Source of the DNA: Rhodococcus sp. PAMC28707
GTDB taxonomy: Bacteria > Actinomycetota > Actinomycetes > Mycobacteriales > Mycobacteriaceae
Reading direction: 5' to 3'
Length of the DNA stretch: 64,000 bases
Assembly: GCF_004795915.1 (NCBI RefSeq)
Contig: NZ_CP039253.1
Span: 4,305,501-4,369,500 of the forward strand
The position numbers were made by a program, and so were the translations under genes. This document shows positions 8,908-16,265 of the stretch, piece after piece. Below the pieces are notes generated by a model that did no database searches, had not been told where the DNA came from, and saw only the letters and a program-made list of their open reading frames with translations. Numbering within the stretch: the stretch's first letter is position 1; every line of letters starts with the position of its first letter.

Positions 8908-9609
8908 CTACTTCTTCGATTCGACGAGGCGCACCGGAGGGTTCCTGGTCACCCAGGCCATGGCTCCGACGATCGCTGCGATACCGACAGTGACGCCCCC
9001 GACGATGCCGGCCCAGCCCGCGAAACTGCGGGTGTTGGGATCGGGATAATTGACCTCGGCTCGCATGCTCGTCACCTCGCCCGCGGGCAACTTCCAGGTG
9101 ATGATGTTGTCCCCTTCGCGGGTGCCGTTGGTCGTCCCGATTCGAGCGGGAAACGCGATGGTGAACTGAACATCTGTGCCCTGCTTGGGGACTGTCTGCA
9201 AATCGGCCTTGCCTTCGAGCGTCACGGTGTCGCCCGCTCGCTGCATCACCAGCTGGTAGCTCCCCGTCGCTTGATCCGACATGGAACCGAGAGTTTGAAG
9301 GTCCCCGAAGGAGAGATCGCTGAAACGTGCTTGGCTGCCGATGTATCCGTCCTGCTTGTATTCCGCGACACGGATCTTGCTCGCGAGCGAAGACGGAGGT
9401 GTGAGCACCGGACCGGTGTCGGTATCGGATGTCGGTATCGTCGCGGCCACGATCTGCCCCGACACGCGGTCGTCGGCAGAGACACCCATCGAGACCTGTA
9501 CCCGAAGGCAACCGGCCAACATCGGCGCTACGAACAGCGCTAATGCGAGGGCGGACATAATTCGACGGTTGCGGGTACCTGCACGGAATGTCGACTGCAC
9601 GTTCGACAT
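8908..9609 (-). CDS. lppM: LppM family lipoprotein
   Basis: A 233-residue protein with a lipoprotein signal peptide: basic residues (RNRR, 13-16), a hydrophobic stretch and the lipobox LAGC, placing the acylated cysteine at 34. A second membrane helix occupies roughly residues 200-222, followed by a short basic tail. The central beta-rich domain is exported. The M. tuberculosis counterpart LppM (Rv2171) is a two-form lipoprotein reported to affect phagosome handling. Here the gene lies inside a carotenoid operon, between cruF (46-base gap) and the glycosyltransferase (10-base gap). The ATG at 9609 is used; an in-frame ATG at residue 18 would give a shorter but still workable signal. Confidence 0.85.
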   Translation of the reverse strand: MSNVQSTFRAGTRNRRIMSALALALFVAPMLAGCLRVQVSMGVSADDRVSGQIVAATIPTSDTDTGPVLTPPSSLASKIRVAEYKQDGYIGSQARFSDLSFGDLQTLGSMSDQATGSYQLVMQRAGDTVTLEGKADLQTVPKQGTDVQFTIAFPARIGTTNGTREGDNIITWKLPAGEVTSMRAEVNYPDPNTRSFAGWAGIVGGVTVGIAAIVGAMAWVTRNPPVRLVESKK

Positions 9610-9655
9610 CGTGCCAGACGTATGACACCGTCTGCGCCAGGGAGCCGAAAGAACG

Positions 9656-10507
9656 TCACCGAGTCCGCGTGCGTCCTCGAGGTTCGGTGGTCGGTTTTCT
9701 CGAAGTTGCCCATTTCGACATCGCCCAAGTCCATACGAGTGGAACTCCGACGACCCCCATCGCGAAAAATCCGTAGACGGCCGAATATCGAAGTTCGGGT
9801 CCGGTCAGAAGCGCGGCGTGTGCAAGCGCCGAACCAAGCCACGTCCAGGTGAACAGCACCAGAGGAGCGGTGTCGGAAATCGGCGACAGCGTGGTGCGGT
9901 CAGCTCGGAACCGGCGCCCCAGAGTATCGACGATCAGCGCCATTATGGCTGCGGTGACAAACCATCCCAGATAGTTGCTCACCGGAATCGAGGGGATTCC
10001 GGGTAGTCCGGCGATCGGAGACGTCCAGGTCCACTGCCCATCGGTCACCATCTGAGTGTCGAGGTAGAGATCCCATCCGACCATCCCGACCGCAGTGATC
10101 ACGACTCGGTGAATTCTTCGACGCTCCGGAGAGGTCGACGATCGTTGCAACACATAGGAGACCGCGCACCAGATCGGATAGAACCCGGCCGTCCACGCAA
10201 GTGGGACCACCGCGGGCACGCCCACGATGTCGGGGCCGAGTCGACCAGTTGCATATCCATAGCTTCCAAAAGGGAACCCCGTTGCGGTTCCTACTATTTC
10301 GGCGATCAGGCCGAGCCCGGCAGTAGTCGCGAACAGCATCAGAGCCCAACCGAAACCGCGGGACACAGCGGCGTGTACGAGCGCACACGACGCGAGGAGG
10401 ACGACGACGGCGACGGTGACGACATCGCGTCGCGACCCGGTCACGAGGGGGTACGAAATCTGGGCCAGTATTGCGGCACCCGCGAGTGCCACGACGAACC
10501 TGTTCAT
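9656..10507 (-). CDS. cruF: Carotenoid 1',2'-hydratase CruF (DUF422 membrane protein)
   Basis: A 283-residue integral membrane protein with about seven hydrophobic segments. GFPFGSYGYA and GWDLYLDTQMV are characteristic stretches of the CruF/DUF422 family, which adds water to the 1',2' double bond of the linear end of gamma-carotene-type carotenoids or of bisanhydrobacterioruberin. The ATG at 10507 overlaps the crtO stop by four bases, which fixes the start; longer in-frame readings run through the crtO gene and are rejected. Hydroxylation would create the acceptor site for the glycosyltransferase two genes downstream. The exact substrate is not visible; a monocyclic keto-carotenoid is inferred from crtO. 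Confidence 0.85.
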   Translation of the reverse strand: MNRFVVALAGAAILAQISYPLVTGSRRDVVTVAVVVLLASCALVHAAVSRGFGWALMLFATTAGLGLIAEIVGTATGFPFGSYGYATGRLGPDIVGVPAVVPLAWTAGFYPIWCAVSYVLQRSSTSPERRRIHRVVITAVGMVGWDLYLDTQMVTDGQWTWTSPIAGLPGIPSIPVSNYLGWFVTAAIMALIVDTLGRRFRADRTTLSPISDTAPLVLFTWTWLGSALAHAALLTGPELRYSAVYGFFAMGVVGVPLVWTWAMSKWATSRKPTTEPRGRTRTR

Positions 10508-12114
10508 CGTCTTCGGTTCCCGATCCAGCGGCGGAGTCTGCCGGCTCGTGCGTCGGCCAGGGCGATTCGGGCCGCACTCCGCCCGCTCGCCGCGGACACT
10601 CCGCCACCCGGGTGGGTCGAGGCACCCGTCAAATACATTCCTGGAGCTCCAGGCACTCGGTATCCGGCGAGCTGGGGGACCGGTCGCCACATCATCATCT
10701 GATCGAGTGACATCTCGACGTGCATGATGTTTCCCCCGATCAAACCGAGCTCGCTTTCGATATCGACAGGTGACTGGACATGTCGGTCGAGCACGGACGC
10801 ACTGAAGCCCGGTGCGTAGGACTCGAGCTCGGCGACAATTCGGTCCGCCTCGAGCTCGGCGAGATCGTCGGCACGTACCTGCTCCGATCGACGCCACTGC
10901 CGTCCTCCGGACAGGGTGTGGGGCTGCCACTGTGACCACAGCGAAATCTGATGTTGACCTGCGGGTGCAACGGTGGGATCGATCGCGGTGAACGACATGC
11001 CCAGTACCGCAGGCCTCGGTGGGAGTTCACCTGCAGACGCGGACCCATGGGCCAGACGCAGATGTGCACGGTCGCGAACCAGCATCTGTAGACCCGTTGT
11101 CGCGTCGGAATCGGCCGCTGCGCTCGAATACTGCGGCAGCGAGTCGGTGGCGAGACGGACTGCCATCCCGATACCGGGGCCGACCCGAATGTGTCGGCGC
11201 CAGGCTTCGATGGCCCGAGGATCGTGGCCGCCTGCCGCGAGAAGATCGAGAGTGGTCAGAATGTGACAGCCAGCGATGACCATTCGGCTTCGGATCGATC
11301 GTCCAGAAGACGTCGTGGTGGTCCACTGCCCATCTCTCGGCGACACTGCCTCGACTGCATCGCCCACGGAAACCGACCCGCCCGTCGCCGACAGCCGAGC
11401 AACGAGGGCCTCGGTCAGTGCGCCACTTCCACCGATCGCACGCCCGGGCGGAAGCGTATGCATAAGGGCCGCGAAGCCGACCATGGGGGCAGTGCCTGGC
11501 TCGGACATGGGTGGCCCGGATTGCGCGCCGAACCACGCCAGTGCAGCTTTCAGGCGTTCACTGGTGAACAACGAATCGAGCAGGGCATCACCGGTAGTGA
11601 GGAATTCGCGAGACAATGCGCTTCCGCCGTCGGGGGCGTCGAGACCCCAGAAGGAGCGAAGCAGGCCTGGGCCGGTGGGTGGGGAGGAGAACGCCCGCAT
11701 GGTCCTAGCGCTTCGTGGTCCCCACATTGCAACGAACTGTCTATAGGCGATCGCATCGGCGGTCCCGCAGGACCGCGCGATCGACTCGCATGTTCGGTCG
11801 AGGTCGCGATGGAAGACCAATGCTTCCTCGGTGGAGTTCGGGGCTCCTGGCGCGAAGGCCCACGGATCACACTCGGCGTAGCGCAGGCCGTAACTGGCGA
11901 GATCGAGTTCTTCGATTACTCCGGTGTGACGCACCATGATGTGCGCAGACGACCCGCGGTCCACGCGGTGTCCGGGGAATCTCTCCACGGACGACACCGC
12001 GCCGCCGGCGATCGTGTCTCGTTCGAGCACCTCGACGGACAGCCCAGCTGCAGCGAGATAGCAAGCCGAGGTCAAAGCATTATGGCCGGAGCCTACTACC
12101 ACAGCGTCGATCAC
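10504..12114 (-). CDS. crtO: CrtO-type carotenoid ketolase (phytoene-desaturase-like oxidoreductase)
   Basis: A 536-residue FAD protein beginning directly with the nucleotide-binding motif DAVVVGSGHNALTSA and continuing with VEVLERD, GGAVSS and a His-rich region. The C-terminal signature GMYLTGASTHPGGGVSAASGR is typical of the CrtO branch, which introduces 4-keto groups into beta- or gamma-carotene rings; CrtO is the ketolase described from Rhodococcus. It is distinct from the crtI copy at 3756-5411. Its ATG at 12114 begins the leftward operon crtO-cruF-lppM-GT2, with 23 bases to the end of the upstream GNAT gene. CrtI-like dehydrogenases of other function cannot be excluded by eye. Confidence 0.82.
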   Translation of the reverse strand: MIDAVVVGSGHNALTSACYLAAAGLSVEVLERDTIAGGAVSSVERFPGHRVDRGSSAHIMVRHTGVIEELDLASYGLRYAECDPWAFAPGAPNSTEEALVFHRDLDRTCESIARSCGTADAIAYRQFVAMWGPRSARTMRAFSSPPTGPGLLRSFWGLDAPDGGSALSREFLTTGDALLDSLFTSERLKAALAWFGAQSGPPMSEPGTAPMVGFAALMHTLPPGRAIGGSGALTEALVARLSATGGSVSVGDAVEAVSPRDGQWTTTTSSGRSIRSRMVIAGCHILTTLDLLAAGGHDPRAIEAWRRHIRVGPGIGMAVRLATDSLPQYSSAAADSDATTGLQMLVRDRAHLRLAHGSASAGELPPRPAVLGMSFTAIDPTVAPAGQHQISLWSQWQPHTLSGGRQWRRSEQVRADDLAELEADRIVAELESYAPGFSASVLDRHVQSPVDIESELGLIGGNIMHVEMSLDQMMMWRPVPQLAGYRVPGAPGMYLTGASTHPGGGVSAASGRSAARIALADARAGRLRRWIGNRRR

Positions 12115-12137
12115 CGGTCCAGGCTATAGGTCGTCCT

Positions 12138-12731
12138 TCATTCGAACGGAAGTGCGTGACCCAGCACGGCGAACGGCCGTCGATCGCCAGAAAACGTGAA
12201 GTCGCGCAGCACATCCTCGAATCCGAGTCGCCGGTACAAACGCCAGGCGCGGTTTTCCTCTTGCTCGACCTCCGGGGTGGACAGAAGCACGCTCTTTTCG
12301 GGTCGATCCTGTAGAAGTCTGCGAGTGAGTGCGCGGCCGAGTCCATGGCCCTGGGCGCTCGGTGTGACGTGCAGTTCCGTCAACTCGAAGTAGTCGTCGA
12401 GTACTCCGTCGATGTACTCGCCCGTGTGCCCGGATCTGTGCAGCCCGTCGCGCACCTGCTGATGCCACCAATGATTTCGAGCACCGTGATAGCCGTATGC
12501 CACGGCGACCAGGGGTGCATCGGAGGTGGGGAGCACTGCTCCGACTCCCCGCCAGCCTGGCCGCGACAGATGCTCGATCCACATGGGAGCGCGGTGGTAC
12601 TCGGTGCCCTGGGGGTAGCCCATGGCCGCTACGTAAATGGCCAGAGCTTCGGGGAGGCGGCGACGAATTTCCTGAGGGGAAAGGTCGACGAGATAGGGGG
12701 TCGTTTCCGCATCGGTAGCGACTGTTCTCAA
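12138..12731 (-). CDS. GNAT family N-acetyltransferase (Rv2170-like)
   Basis: A 197-residue acetyl-CoA-dependent transferase. The acetyl-CoA pyrophosphate loop QGHGLG (residues 127-132) lies in LHVTPSAQGHGLGRAL, preceded by the beta-strand ELTEL and followed by the alpha-helix of motif A. ENRAWRLYRRLGFEDVL is the usual C-terminal GNAT motif. Position and features match Rv2170, which in M. tuberculosis has been reported to acetylate isocitrate dehydrogenase; the substrate here is not known. The start is TTG 12731, with AAGGAAAGG directly abutting it. A LexA box lies 46 bases upstream, but no convincing TANNNT element faces this gene, so SOS control of it is unproven. Confidence 0.85.
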   Translation of the reverse strand: MRTVATDAETTPYLVDLSPQEIRRRLPEALAIYVAAMGYPQGTEYHRAPMWIEHLSRPGWRGVGAVLPTSDAPLVAVAYGYHGARNHWWHQQVRDGLHRSGHTGEYIDGVLDDYFELTELHVTPSAQGHGLGRALTRRLLQDRPEKSVLLSTPEVEQEENRAWRLYRRLGFEDVLRDFTFSGDRRPFAVLGHALPFE

Positions 12732-12738
12732 CCTTTCC

Positions 12739-12769
12739 TTGACTACTTGTCGGTGGGCGCAGTTATATT
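12739..12769 (+). promoter_or_regulatory. Candidate SOS promoter (TTGACT ... TATATT)
   Basis: TTGACT at 12739-12744 and TATATT at 12764-12769 are separated by 19 bases, slightly long. A transcription start near 12776 would fall at the left edge of the LexA box, so LexA binding would block it. Orientation is toward the HEPN gene at 12959. Confidence 0.45.
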
Positions 12770-12776
12770 GAATATG

Positions 12777-12792
12777 TCGAACGAATGTTCGA
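12777..12792. promoter_or_regulatory. LexA-binding SOS box, exact consensus
   Basis: TCGAAC-N4-GTTCGA with spacer GAAT is an exact match to the palindromic SOS box of mycobacteria and relatives (TCGAAC, four bases, GTTCGA). It lies in the 227-bp gap between the divergent GNAT and HEPN genes, immediately downstream of a TATATT -10 box that points to the HEPN gene. Confidence 0.85.
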
Positions 12793-12850
12793 TGTCGGCG
12801 ATCCGGCGAAGAGCTCGAGGGAAGCGAGACTCGCCGGGTTCCGACCTTAG
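12785..12850 (+). CDS. Possible 21-residue leader peptide inside the SOS transcript
   Basis: An ATG located inside the LexA box opens a 22-codon frame ending at TAG 12850 and reading MFDVGDPAKSSREARLAGFRP. It would start about 9 bases after the predicted transcription start. There is no Shine-Dalgarno sequence, but near-leaderless starts are common in actinobacteria. The composition is unremarkable and the frame could be chance. Reported because it is the first start codon on a probably DNA-damage-induced mRNA. Confidence 0.22.
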   Translation: MFDVGDPAKSSREARLAGFRP

Positions 12851-12873
12851 AGCTTCATCGTTGTCCGGGCGTG

Positions 12874-12900
12874 TCGGTGGTACCTAATCCGTACCACCGA
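12874..12900 (+). other. Perfect 10-bp hairpin in the leader of the HEPN gene
   Basis: TCGGTGGTAC and GTACCACCGA form a perfect stem around a seven-base loop (CTAATCC). No T-run follows, so it is not a classical terminator. It lies 58 bases before the HEPN start codon in the untranslated part of the SOS transcript; it might affect mRNA stability or translation. Confidence 0.5.
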
Positions 12901-12958
12901 ATCCGAATTACCAGATCGAACGGCCGCGTGAGGCGAATCGAACGGGAGGTGTTCGAGT

Positions 12959-13408
12959 ATGGCTGCCAAAGTTCTCCGTGCTGACGTACGTCCGGGGGTA
13001 TCGCCTCGCGCCAGAGCGTTGCTCGGTCGAGCGGATGCGATGCTGTCCGGGTCGGTGGGCGCCGCGGATGCCACCGAGATGTTTCTCGACTGCTATATAG
13101 CGGCTCTGCGCGGCGCGGCAGCGGTCCTGGAGGCGACCCCGATCGCCGCATCGCGAGTGCGCTCGCGAAGTGCCTGGGTGCTGATGGCAAAGGCGGCGCC
13201 CGCCCTAGATTCCTGGGCTGAGTACTTTTCCGGCTTCTCGACGACCAGAGCGGCCGTCCAGGCGGGCTTGCGCCGATCGATCGACGAAAACGACGCCGAC
13301 GAGTTCTACCGCGAAGTGGGGCGATTCCTTCAGGTCGTGGAGGAGTACATCGGAGTCGATTCACGACTCGACAGACAGGAAGTCCGTCCGCACTCGATGT
13401 CTGCTTGA
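12959..13408 (+). CDS. SAV_6107 family HEPN-domain protein, probably SOS-regulated
   Basis: A 149-residue, mostly helical protein. RSAWVLMAKAAPALDSWAEYF in the middle and the acidic C-terminal helix FYREVGRFLQVVEEYI are the recognisable stretches of the SAV_6107 HEPN family, found widely in actinobacteria near cell-division genes. The Rx4-6H motif of HEPN ribonucleases is not seen, so nuclease activity is doubtful. ATG 12959 has a good ribosome site, GGGAGG, nine bases upstream. The promoter region 170-220 bases upstream carries an exact LexA box, suggesting induction on DNA damage. Its location beside mraZ and the division cluster makes a role in damage-linked division or replication control plausible, but this is inference; no function is established. 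Confidence 0.85.
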   Translation: MAAKVLRADVRPGVSPRARALLGRADAMLSGSVGAADATEMFLDCYIAALRGAAAVLEATPIAASRVRSRSAWVLMAKAAPALDSWAEYFSGFSTTRAAVQAGLRRSIDENDADEFYREVGRFLQVVEEYIGVDSRLDRQEVRPHSMSA

Positions 13409-13649
13409 GCGCGGCGTTCTTCGCCGGTCCGCGTCTGGCGCCTGCCGCGGGTACTGCAGATCAACGACTTCCGAGTGCCGATTGTGGCGTTGCGCTGGGG
13501 AACTTCGAACATTCTCAGGAACACATATCGCGAGTAGGTGGTAAGCAGGCGATTCTGCTCGTATTATCGACAGTAGGTAGCCGCCAAGGTCAGCTTCCCG
13601 TCGTTTCGGACCCGAAATGACTTTCAATTTCTGTTCAGGGGGAGGTACC

Positions 13650-14090
13650 GTGCCACTCTCCGAGCACGAGCAGCGCATGCTCGATCAAATCGAGAGCGCT
13701 CTCTACGCCGAGGATCCCAAATTCGCCTCGCACGTACGAAGCGGACGCATGCGTACGGCATCGAGCAAACGCCGTTTTCAAGCGGCCGCATTGTTCGCGT
13801 TGGGGCTTGTTCTTCTGATCGCCGGGGTGGCTCTGCCATTCAAGCCCGGCGGTTTTCCTGTGATAAGCCTCGTCGGCTTCGTCCTGATGTTCGGGGCAGG
13901 CGTGCTGTTTCTTCTCGGCGGATCACGCAAAGCTGCAACGCCGTCCGACGGCGACGCATCGAGTGTGAGCGGATCCAATTCCGGGTCCGGTCCGAGGAGC
14001 TCGGGGCAGAAGTCCAAGTCTGCCCGTAAAGGCGGAGGCTTCGCGTCGCGCATGGAAGATCGGTTCCGGCGGCGGTTCGAGCAGGAGTGA
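13650..14090 (+). CDS. DUF3040 family membrane protein (Rv2169c-like)
   Basis: A 146-residue protein opening with PLSEHEQRMLDQIESALYAEDPKFA, the conserved DUF3040 head, then two membrane helices at about residues 45-63 and 70-90, and a Ser/Gly/Lys-rich cytoplasmic tail ending in an Arg-rich helix. GTG 13650 is chosen because AGGGGGAGG lies a few bases upstream; an in-frame ATG at 13617 would add 11 residues without a ribosome site. The gene just upstream of mraZ in M. tuberculosis (Rv2169c) is of the same type. Function unknown. It is followed by a strong intrinsic terminator, separating it from the mraZ promoter. Confidence 0.85.
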   Translation: MPLSEHEQRMLDQIESALYAEDPKFASHVRSGRMRTASSKRRFQAAALFALGLVLLIAGVALPFKPGGFPVISLVGFVLMFGAGVLFLLGGSRKAATPSDGDASSVSGSNSGSGPRSSGQKSKSARKGGGFASRMEDRFRRRFEQE

Positions 14091-14191
14091 ACACTGTGCG
14101 CGCGATTGCAGTCTGATGGACTCGATCGTGGCCCGCAGCGGTTGACGTCAAAGAACGCGCGGCACTAGAACGCGCGATGCTGAAGAACGCG

Positions 14192-14230
14192 AAAGCGGTG
14201 TTCCATCGAGAGATGGGGCGCCGCTTTTTT
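14192..14230 (+). terminator. Strong intrinsic terminator after the DUF3040 gene
   Basis: A 16-bp uninterrupted stem (three G-T pairs) with arms at 14192-14207 and 14212-14227 closes on a GAGA tetraloop. The right arm runs straight into TTTTTT (14225-14230). This is the most classical terminator in the window and insulates the mraZ promoter from upstream transcription. Confidence 0.88.
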
Positions 14231-14481
14231 GCTGTCCACATCGCGTTCGCCCCGCTGGCCGGGGCTGTACCTGTCAATCCCCACTTGGACCCACTGCCGC
14301 CCGTTCGGCGATTCGCAGCCCTCGGGACGTGGACCCGAACTGCAGTTTCGTCGTCTCAGCTCGCGCAGTAGATTCCTCGATCCGAGCCAGGCGCGCCGAT
14401 GGCATAAATCCTCCCCACAGCCTTCCACCGCTTTGAGCTGCGCTTTTGTGTGGATGATGACAAACGAATCCTCGTCAGGGA

Positions 14482-14509
14482 TTGATAGTGGGGGGAAGTG
14501 GGGTAAAGT
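14482..14509 (+). promoter_or_regulatory. mraZ promoter (TTGATA-16-TAAAGT)
   Basis: TTGATA at 14482-14487 and TAAAGT at 14504-14509 are spaced 16 bases apart, giving a start near 14516 and a leader of about 29 bases before the mraZ GTG. The -10 box lies inside the MraZ repeat array, so bound MraZ would shut the promoter. Confidence 0.6.
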
Positions 14510-14516
14510 GGTGGAC
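14487..14516 (+). promoter_or_regulatory. MraZ-binding boxes: three direct repeats with 10-bp period
   Basis: AGTGG begins at 14487, 14497 and 14507; the first two copies read AGTGGGG and the third AGTGGTGG. Tandem G-rich repeats with about one helical turn of spacing upstream of mraZ are the known recognition pattern of the MraZ repressor in several bacteria. Placement over the -10 region predicts autorepression of the dcw operon. Confidence 0.8.
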
Positions 14517-14544
14517 AGCGAAGGGTTCAGGTAGGAGGTGTCGA

Positions 14545-14976
14545 GTGTTCCTCGGTACCTACACGCCAAAGCTCGACGACAAGGGTCGGTTGACATTGCC
14601 GGCGAAGTTCCGCGAAGCGCTTTCTGGAGGTGTGATGGTGAGCAAAGGGCAGGATCACAGCCTCGCCGTCTACACCCCGGAGGAGTTCTCCGAGCGGGTT
14701 CGCAAGCTCACCGAAGCCTCGCGCTCGAATCCCGTCGCACGTGCGTACATAAGGCAGTTGGGTGCCGGCACCGACGAGCAGCAGCTCGACGGGCAGGGGC
14801 GGATCATGATCAGCGCCGACCATCGGCGCTACGCGAATCTTGGGCGCGAAGTCGTCGTCAACGGTTCCATCGAGTTCATCGAGATCTGGAACAAAGAGTC
14901 CTGGACCCGTTACTCGGCGGAAAGCGAGCAGAGCTTCTCCGACGCCTTCGACGAATCCCTCGGAGGGATTATGTAG
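14545..14976 (+). CDS. mraZ: Transcriptional regulator MraZ
   Basis: A 143-residue protein with two SpoVT/AbrB-like halves. The first contains [18 protein letters not shown] (residues 7-24) and the second [10 protein letters not shown] (81-90); both hold the DxxGR signature. MraZ forms ring-shaped oligomers that bind repeats in its own promoter and control the dcw operon. GTG 14545 is preceded by AGGAGGT at ideal distance. Three matching DNA repeats lie 30-58 bases upstream. It is followed by a 215-base gap before rsmH that carries two hairpin repeats, so expression of rsmH and later genes may be modulated separately. Confidence 0.95.
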   Translation: MFLGTYTPKLDDKGRLTLPAKFREALSGGVMVSKGQDHSLAVYTPEEFSERVRKLTEASRSNPVARAYIRQLGAGTDEQQLDGQGRIMISADHRRYANLGREVVVNGSIEFIEIWNKESWTRYSAESEQSFSDAFDESLGGIM

Positions 14977-15016
14977 CGCCACTAATTCACCGCCGAGTGC
15001 CGCGAGGCCTCTGCCC

Positions 15017-15091
15017 GATCAGAACCCTGACGTTCTTCCCCAACGCCAGGTTTCACAGATCAGGACCCTGACGTTCTTCCCCAACGCCAGG
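15017..15091 (+). repeat. Tandem pair of 34-bp hairpin repeats between mraZ and rsmH
   Basis: Copies at 15017-15050 and 15058-15091 differ at one base and are separated by TTTCACA, giving a 41-bp period. Each copy is an imperfect inverted repeat: CCTGACGTT pairs with AACGCCAGG (one mismatch) around the loop CTTCCCC. A third short hairpin, TCCCT with AGGGA, follows at 15093-15109. None is followed by a T-run. Only two copies are present, so this is not a CRISPR array. Confidence 0.85.
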
Positions 15092-15191
15092 ATCCCTATC
15101 GGACAGGGACCTCGAAGCATTCGACACAGTTCATCTCTTCGATCCGCTCGCCGAGCACAAGGTGCGCCAAGCAAGACCGGGAGGAATCATT

Positions 15192-16265
15192 GTGGAAGGC
15201 GAGTCTCAGCCGCCCGCCCCGGACAGCCCTCCTGGCGGCCCTGAAAATACCGCAGGACCGTCGCAGGGATCCAATGCATCGAATATCCCTCGTGCCAAGC
15301 ATATTCCGGTCCGGTTGGGCCGAGCCGACGAACTGCTGGGTCCAGCGTTGACCGCAGTAGGCCCCGGTGGAGAAGGCAGCGTCATGATCGATGCCACCCT
15401 CGGGCTCGGGGGCCACTCCGAACACTTTTTGCGAACCTATCCCGGTGTACGTCTTATCGGCCTCGACCGGGATCCTGCCGCTCTCGAACTCGCGAGTCGG
15501 CGCCTGTCCGAATTCTCCGACAGGACAACGTTCGTACATACGACGTACGACGGAATCGGTGCTGCGCTCGAAGAGGCAGGTCTTCCCGAGTACGGGTCGG
15601 TACATGCCATTCTCTTCGACCTCGGTGTTTCGTCGATGCAGTTGGACGAGGCCGAACGTGGATTCGCCTATTCGATAGACGCGCCTCTGGACATGCGGAT
15701 GGACTCGACGGTGGGTATTACGGCCGCGGACATCCTCAATACCTACAGTCATGGCGATATCGCGCGGGTGCTCAGTACCTATGGTGAAGAGCGGTTCGCG
15801 GGTCGTATCGCATCGGCGATCCTTCGGCGTCGGGCGATCACTCCTTTCGCCACGAGCGGTGCCCTGGTGGAACTTCTCTACGAGTCGATTCCGGCAGCTA
15901 CGCGCCGCACGGGCGGGCATCCGGCCAAACGCACCTTTCAAGCTCTGCGCATCGAGGTGAACGGTGAGCTGGATTCGCTGGAGAAGGCAGTACCTGCCGG
16001 TCTGGATGCACTCTCGATCGGCGGACGAGTGGTGTTCATGTCCTACCAGTCGCTCGAAGATCGAGTAGTGAAGAAGGAACTTGCTCCTCGGGTCAAATCT
16101 CGTAGCCCAGAGGGTCTTCCGGTCGAGCTCCCCGGGATGGGTCCTGAGTTCGCACTGCTCACCCGAGGTGCCGAACGCGCCTCGGAACAAGAAATCGAAG
16201 ACAACCCGCGTTCGGCGCCTGTGCGCCTACGTGCAGCCGAGCGCATCGCAAGGAGAGCGGCATGA
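15192..16265 (+). CDS. rsmH: 16S rRNA (cytosine(1402)-N4)-methyltransferase RsmH
   Basis: SAM-dependent methyltransferase acting on C1402 in the ribosomal P site. The 357-residue protein begins with a non-conserved Pro/Ser/Gly-rich extension of about 35 residues, then [13 protein letters not shown] and the SAM-binding motif [13 protein letters not shown] (67-79). [11 protein letters not shown] and [12 protein letters not shown] are further family signatures. GTG 15192 has GGAGG eight bases upstream; an earlier in-frame GTG at 15162 lacks a ribosome site. The stop overlaps the next gene by four bases (ATGA). Confidence 0.95.
   Translation: MEGESQPPAPDSPPGGPENTAGPSQGSNASNIPRAKHIPVRLGRADELLGPALTAVGPGGEGSVMIDATLGLGGHSEHFLRTYPGVRLIGLDRDPAALELASRRLSEFSDRTTFVHTTYDGIGAALEEAGLPEYGSVHAILFDLGVSSMQLDEAERGFAYSIDAPLDMRMDSTVGITAADILNTYSHGDIARVLSTYGEERFAGRIASAILRRRAITPFATSGALVELLYESIPAATRRTGGHPAKRTFQALRIEVNGELDSLEKAVPAGLDALSIGGRVVFMSYQSLEDRVVKKELAPRVKSRSPEGLPVELPGMGPEFALLTRGAERASEQEIEDNPRSAPVRLRAAERIARRAA

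Larger units (their letters stand above)
14091..14544 (+). other. Gene-free interval holding a terminator and the mraZ control region
   Basis: The 454 bases contain three irregularly spaced GAACGCG repeats (starting at 14153, 14168 and 14185), an intrinsic terminator (14192-14230), about 250 bases in which no gene is recognised, and the mraZ promoter with MraZ boxes (14482-14516). Two sequences near the DnaA-box consensus occur at 14232-14240 and 14449-14457 (opposite strand) but are judged chance. Confidence 0.7.

Noticed and set aside
10508..10939. N-terminal extension of CruF by about 140 residues
   Set aside because: Lies wholly within crtO in another frame, with Arg/Pro-rich non-conserved sequence; the ATG at 10507 gives the family's normal length.
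14232..14457. Two near-consensus DnaA boxes (CTGTCCACA at 14232-14240 and TCATCCACA on the minus strand at 14449-14457) in the mraZ leader interval
   Set aside because: Only two widely spaced degenerate matches; no AT-rich unwinding region and no dnaA or dnaN nearby, so chance is more likely than an origin or DnaA-controlled promoter.
15017..15091. Possible CRISPR array in the mraZ-rsmH gap
   Set aside because: Only two copies, a 7-base spacer and no cas genes; reported as a hairpin repeat instead.
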